From: Streptomyces asoensis
Lineage (GTDB): Bacteria; Actinomycetota; Actinomycetes; Streptomycetales; Streptomycetaceae
Length of the DNA: 64,000 nucleotides
Direction: 5' to 3'
Assembly: GCF_016860545.1 (NCBI RefSeq)
Contig: NZ_BNEB01000002.1
Coordinates: 1,922,001 to 1,986,000 of the forward strand
Part shown: piece after piece, positions 62,990 through 64,000 of the stretch
Layout of the letters: each line of letters starts with the position of its first letter
Position numbering within the stretch: position 1 is the stretch's first letter
The notes under the pieces: generated by a model
The model's input: only the letters and a program-made list of their open reading frames with translations
Database searches by the model: none
What the model was told of the DNA's origin: nothing
Made by a program: the position numbers and the translations under genes

Positions 62990-63892
62990 TCAGGTGCCCG
63001 GGGCGTCGTCCGTGCGCAGGGCCGCGCGCAGCGCGGAGCGCACGCCCGTGAGGACCACGGTGATCAGGCACAGCGCGATGACGGTCTCGGCCCACAGGAA
63101 GGCGAACCAGTCGAGCACGCAGCCGATCGGTGGTGAGCCGGGGGCCGTGTTGCGGAAGGCGGCGAGAGCGAACAGCGTGGCGGCCATCCAGGCCAGGGCG
63201 GGCCAGACGAGGCCCTCGCCGCGGGTCGTCAGGTACCAGGCGCCGAGCAGCACGGACGCCGCCAGCGCCCACATCACGACCATCATGAAGACGGCGAAGA
63301 CGAGAAGGCTGCCCGATCGTGACAACCGCAGCCGCACGACGGCCTCCTGCGCGGAAGCGGGGGACGTCGTGGAGATGGAGAACAGCGTGGCGTTGTTGGA
63401 GAAGAGCATCCGCACCGGCACCTGCCTGCCCCCTTGGGTGGCCCAGACCTCGATGTCGGTCTCGTAGGTGTCGAAGGGATAGTCGCTGATCGACCCGCCG
63501 GTGAGAGCGATCTGCACGTCCTTCGGGGTGATGCGTTCGTGCGCCGGGAAAGTCAGGTCGCTCAGGGTCGCCACGGAGGTCTGGAGGCTGAGATCGGCGA
63601 CCGGAGCGCTCCCGCCTTCCTCACCGAGGGTCCCGCGTGGTGTGACCCGCATCCGCAGGACCAGCTCTCGCGCTGCGGCGTCGACGCTCTGGACGGTGGC
63701 CTCCACGTCCACCCGGTCGGCGGCCGTGGATCCCACCGTCCGCACTGTGTCGTTCGTCTGCCGCTCGGTGTACTGCACCCACGACCCCACGGACACCGCC
63801 ACCACGATCAGGACCGCGATGGCGACGAGGGCCGGCAGGACCGACGCCCGGCCGCGCCGGCGGAGCGAGGGTGCGGGCGAGGGCGGGGCCAT
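62990..63892 (-). CDS. DUF4436 membrane protein
   Basis: The 300-residue protein has an N-terminal transmembrane helix (about 18-40), an extracytoplasmic beta-rich domain (about 45-195: SISDYPFDTYETDIEVWA) and three C-terminal helices (about 200-225, 235-250, 265-285). This matches DUF4436, an actinobacterial family of unknown role. GGAG precedes the ATG at 63892. The remaining 108 bases to the window edge contain no recognised gene. Confidence 0.85.
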   Translation of the reverse strand: MAPPSPAPSLRRRGRASVLPALVAIAVLIVVAVSVGSWVQYTERQTNDTVRTVGSTAADRVDVEATVQSVDAAARELVLRMRVTPRGTLGEEGGSAPVADLSLQTSVATLSDLTFPAHERITPKDVQIALTGGSISDYPFDTYETDIEVWATQGGRQVPVRMLFSNNATLFSISTTSPASAQEAVVRLRLSRSGSLLVFAVFMMVVMWALAASVLLGAWYLTTRGEGLVWPALAWMAATLFALAAFRNTAPGSPPIGCVLDWFAFLWAETVIALCLITVVLTGVRSALRAALRTDDAPGT

Positions 63893-64000
63893 GGTGACTC
63901 CGAGGGGAGGAAGGGCGGAGGGCTGGTCCCGTCCGGCGCCGGGAGCGGACCTCGCGCCCGGCCGGTGAAGGCATGGCGGGTCGGTCTGCCGACCGGCAGA

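Overview
The window is about 73% GC, with strong third-position GC bias, GTG/TTG starts and dense four-base stop/start overlaps. It also carries typical actinobacterial families: an ECF sigma factor with a ZAS anti-sigma, SigF/SigB-type regulators, a PIG-L/mycothiol-type deacetylase, exported L,D-transpeptidase and many TetR regulators. This points to a Streptomyces chromosome, probably accessory (arm-like) rather than core, because housekeeping genes are almost absent. No transposase, integrase, phage gene, CRISPR array or biosynthetic megasynthase was seen.

Layout: 1-7.3 kb holds envelope and secreted functions (partial serine hydrolase, Cys-rich unknown, exported erythromycin-esterase homologue, DUF427, two tiny membrane proteins, L,D-transpeptidase). 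7.5-11.7 kb is a leftward operon of ECF sigma, zinc-finger membrane anti-sigma, ABC ATPase and two membrane subunits. 11.9-20.7 kb has an S66 peptidase, an ArsR/quinone oxidoreductase pair, a PaoABC-type molybdenum aldehyde oxidoreductase with its XdhC factor and divergent TetR, and a STAS protein. 21-28.6 kb has a DUF4097-like lipoprotein, a PIG-L deacetylase, a PadR/ABC exporter operon and a TetR/SDR pair. 28.6-33.1 kb has a lipoprotein and a membrane TPR-like protein divergent from a membrane Ser/Thr kinase. 33-37 kb has an SDR and a large secreted discoidin/beta-helix protein. 37-50 kb mixes two glycosyltransferases, a TetR/DUF1772 pair, a secreted ribosome-inactivating protein, a SigF-like sigma factor, a GDSL hydrolase and several broken genes.

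52.3-57.8 kb is the most interesting part: an atypical tRNA-like gene with its own promoter, followed by four translationally coupled genes (leucine-rich repeat protein, ankyrin-repeat protein, MoxR-type AAA+ ATPase, HEAAH/VWA protein). The ATPase/VWA core with two repeat-protein partners looks like a sensor-plus-remodelling module of unknown purpose. 57.9-63.9 kb returns to ordinary genes (NADP-binding reductase, inositol-phosphatase-like protein, LysR, S51 peptidase, RibD-like reductase, DUF4436).

Two themes recur. First, local regulators sit beside their targets with visible operators: twin palindromes before three TetR genes, tandem octamers before PadR, an inverted repeat before ArsR. 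Second, gene decay is concentrated in 28.5-49.3 kb: an ADP-ribosylglycohydrolase stub, a carboxymuconolactone decarboxylase/ECF41 sigma deletion junction, a WD40 relic and a frameshifted VOC gene.
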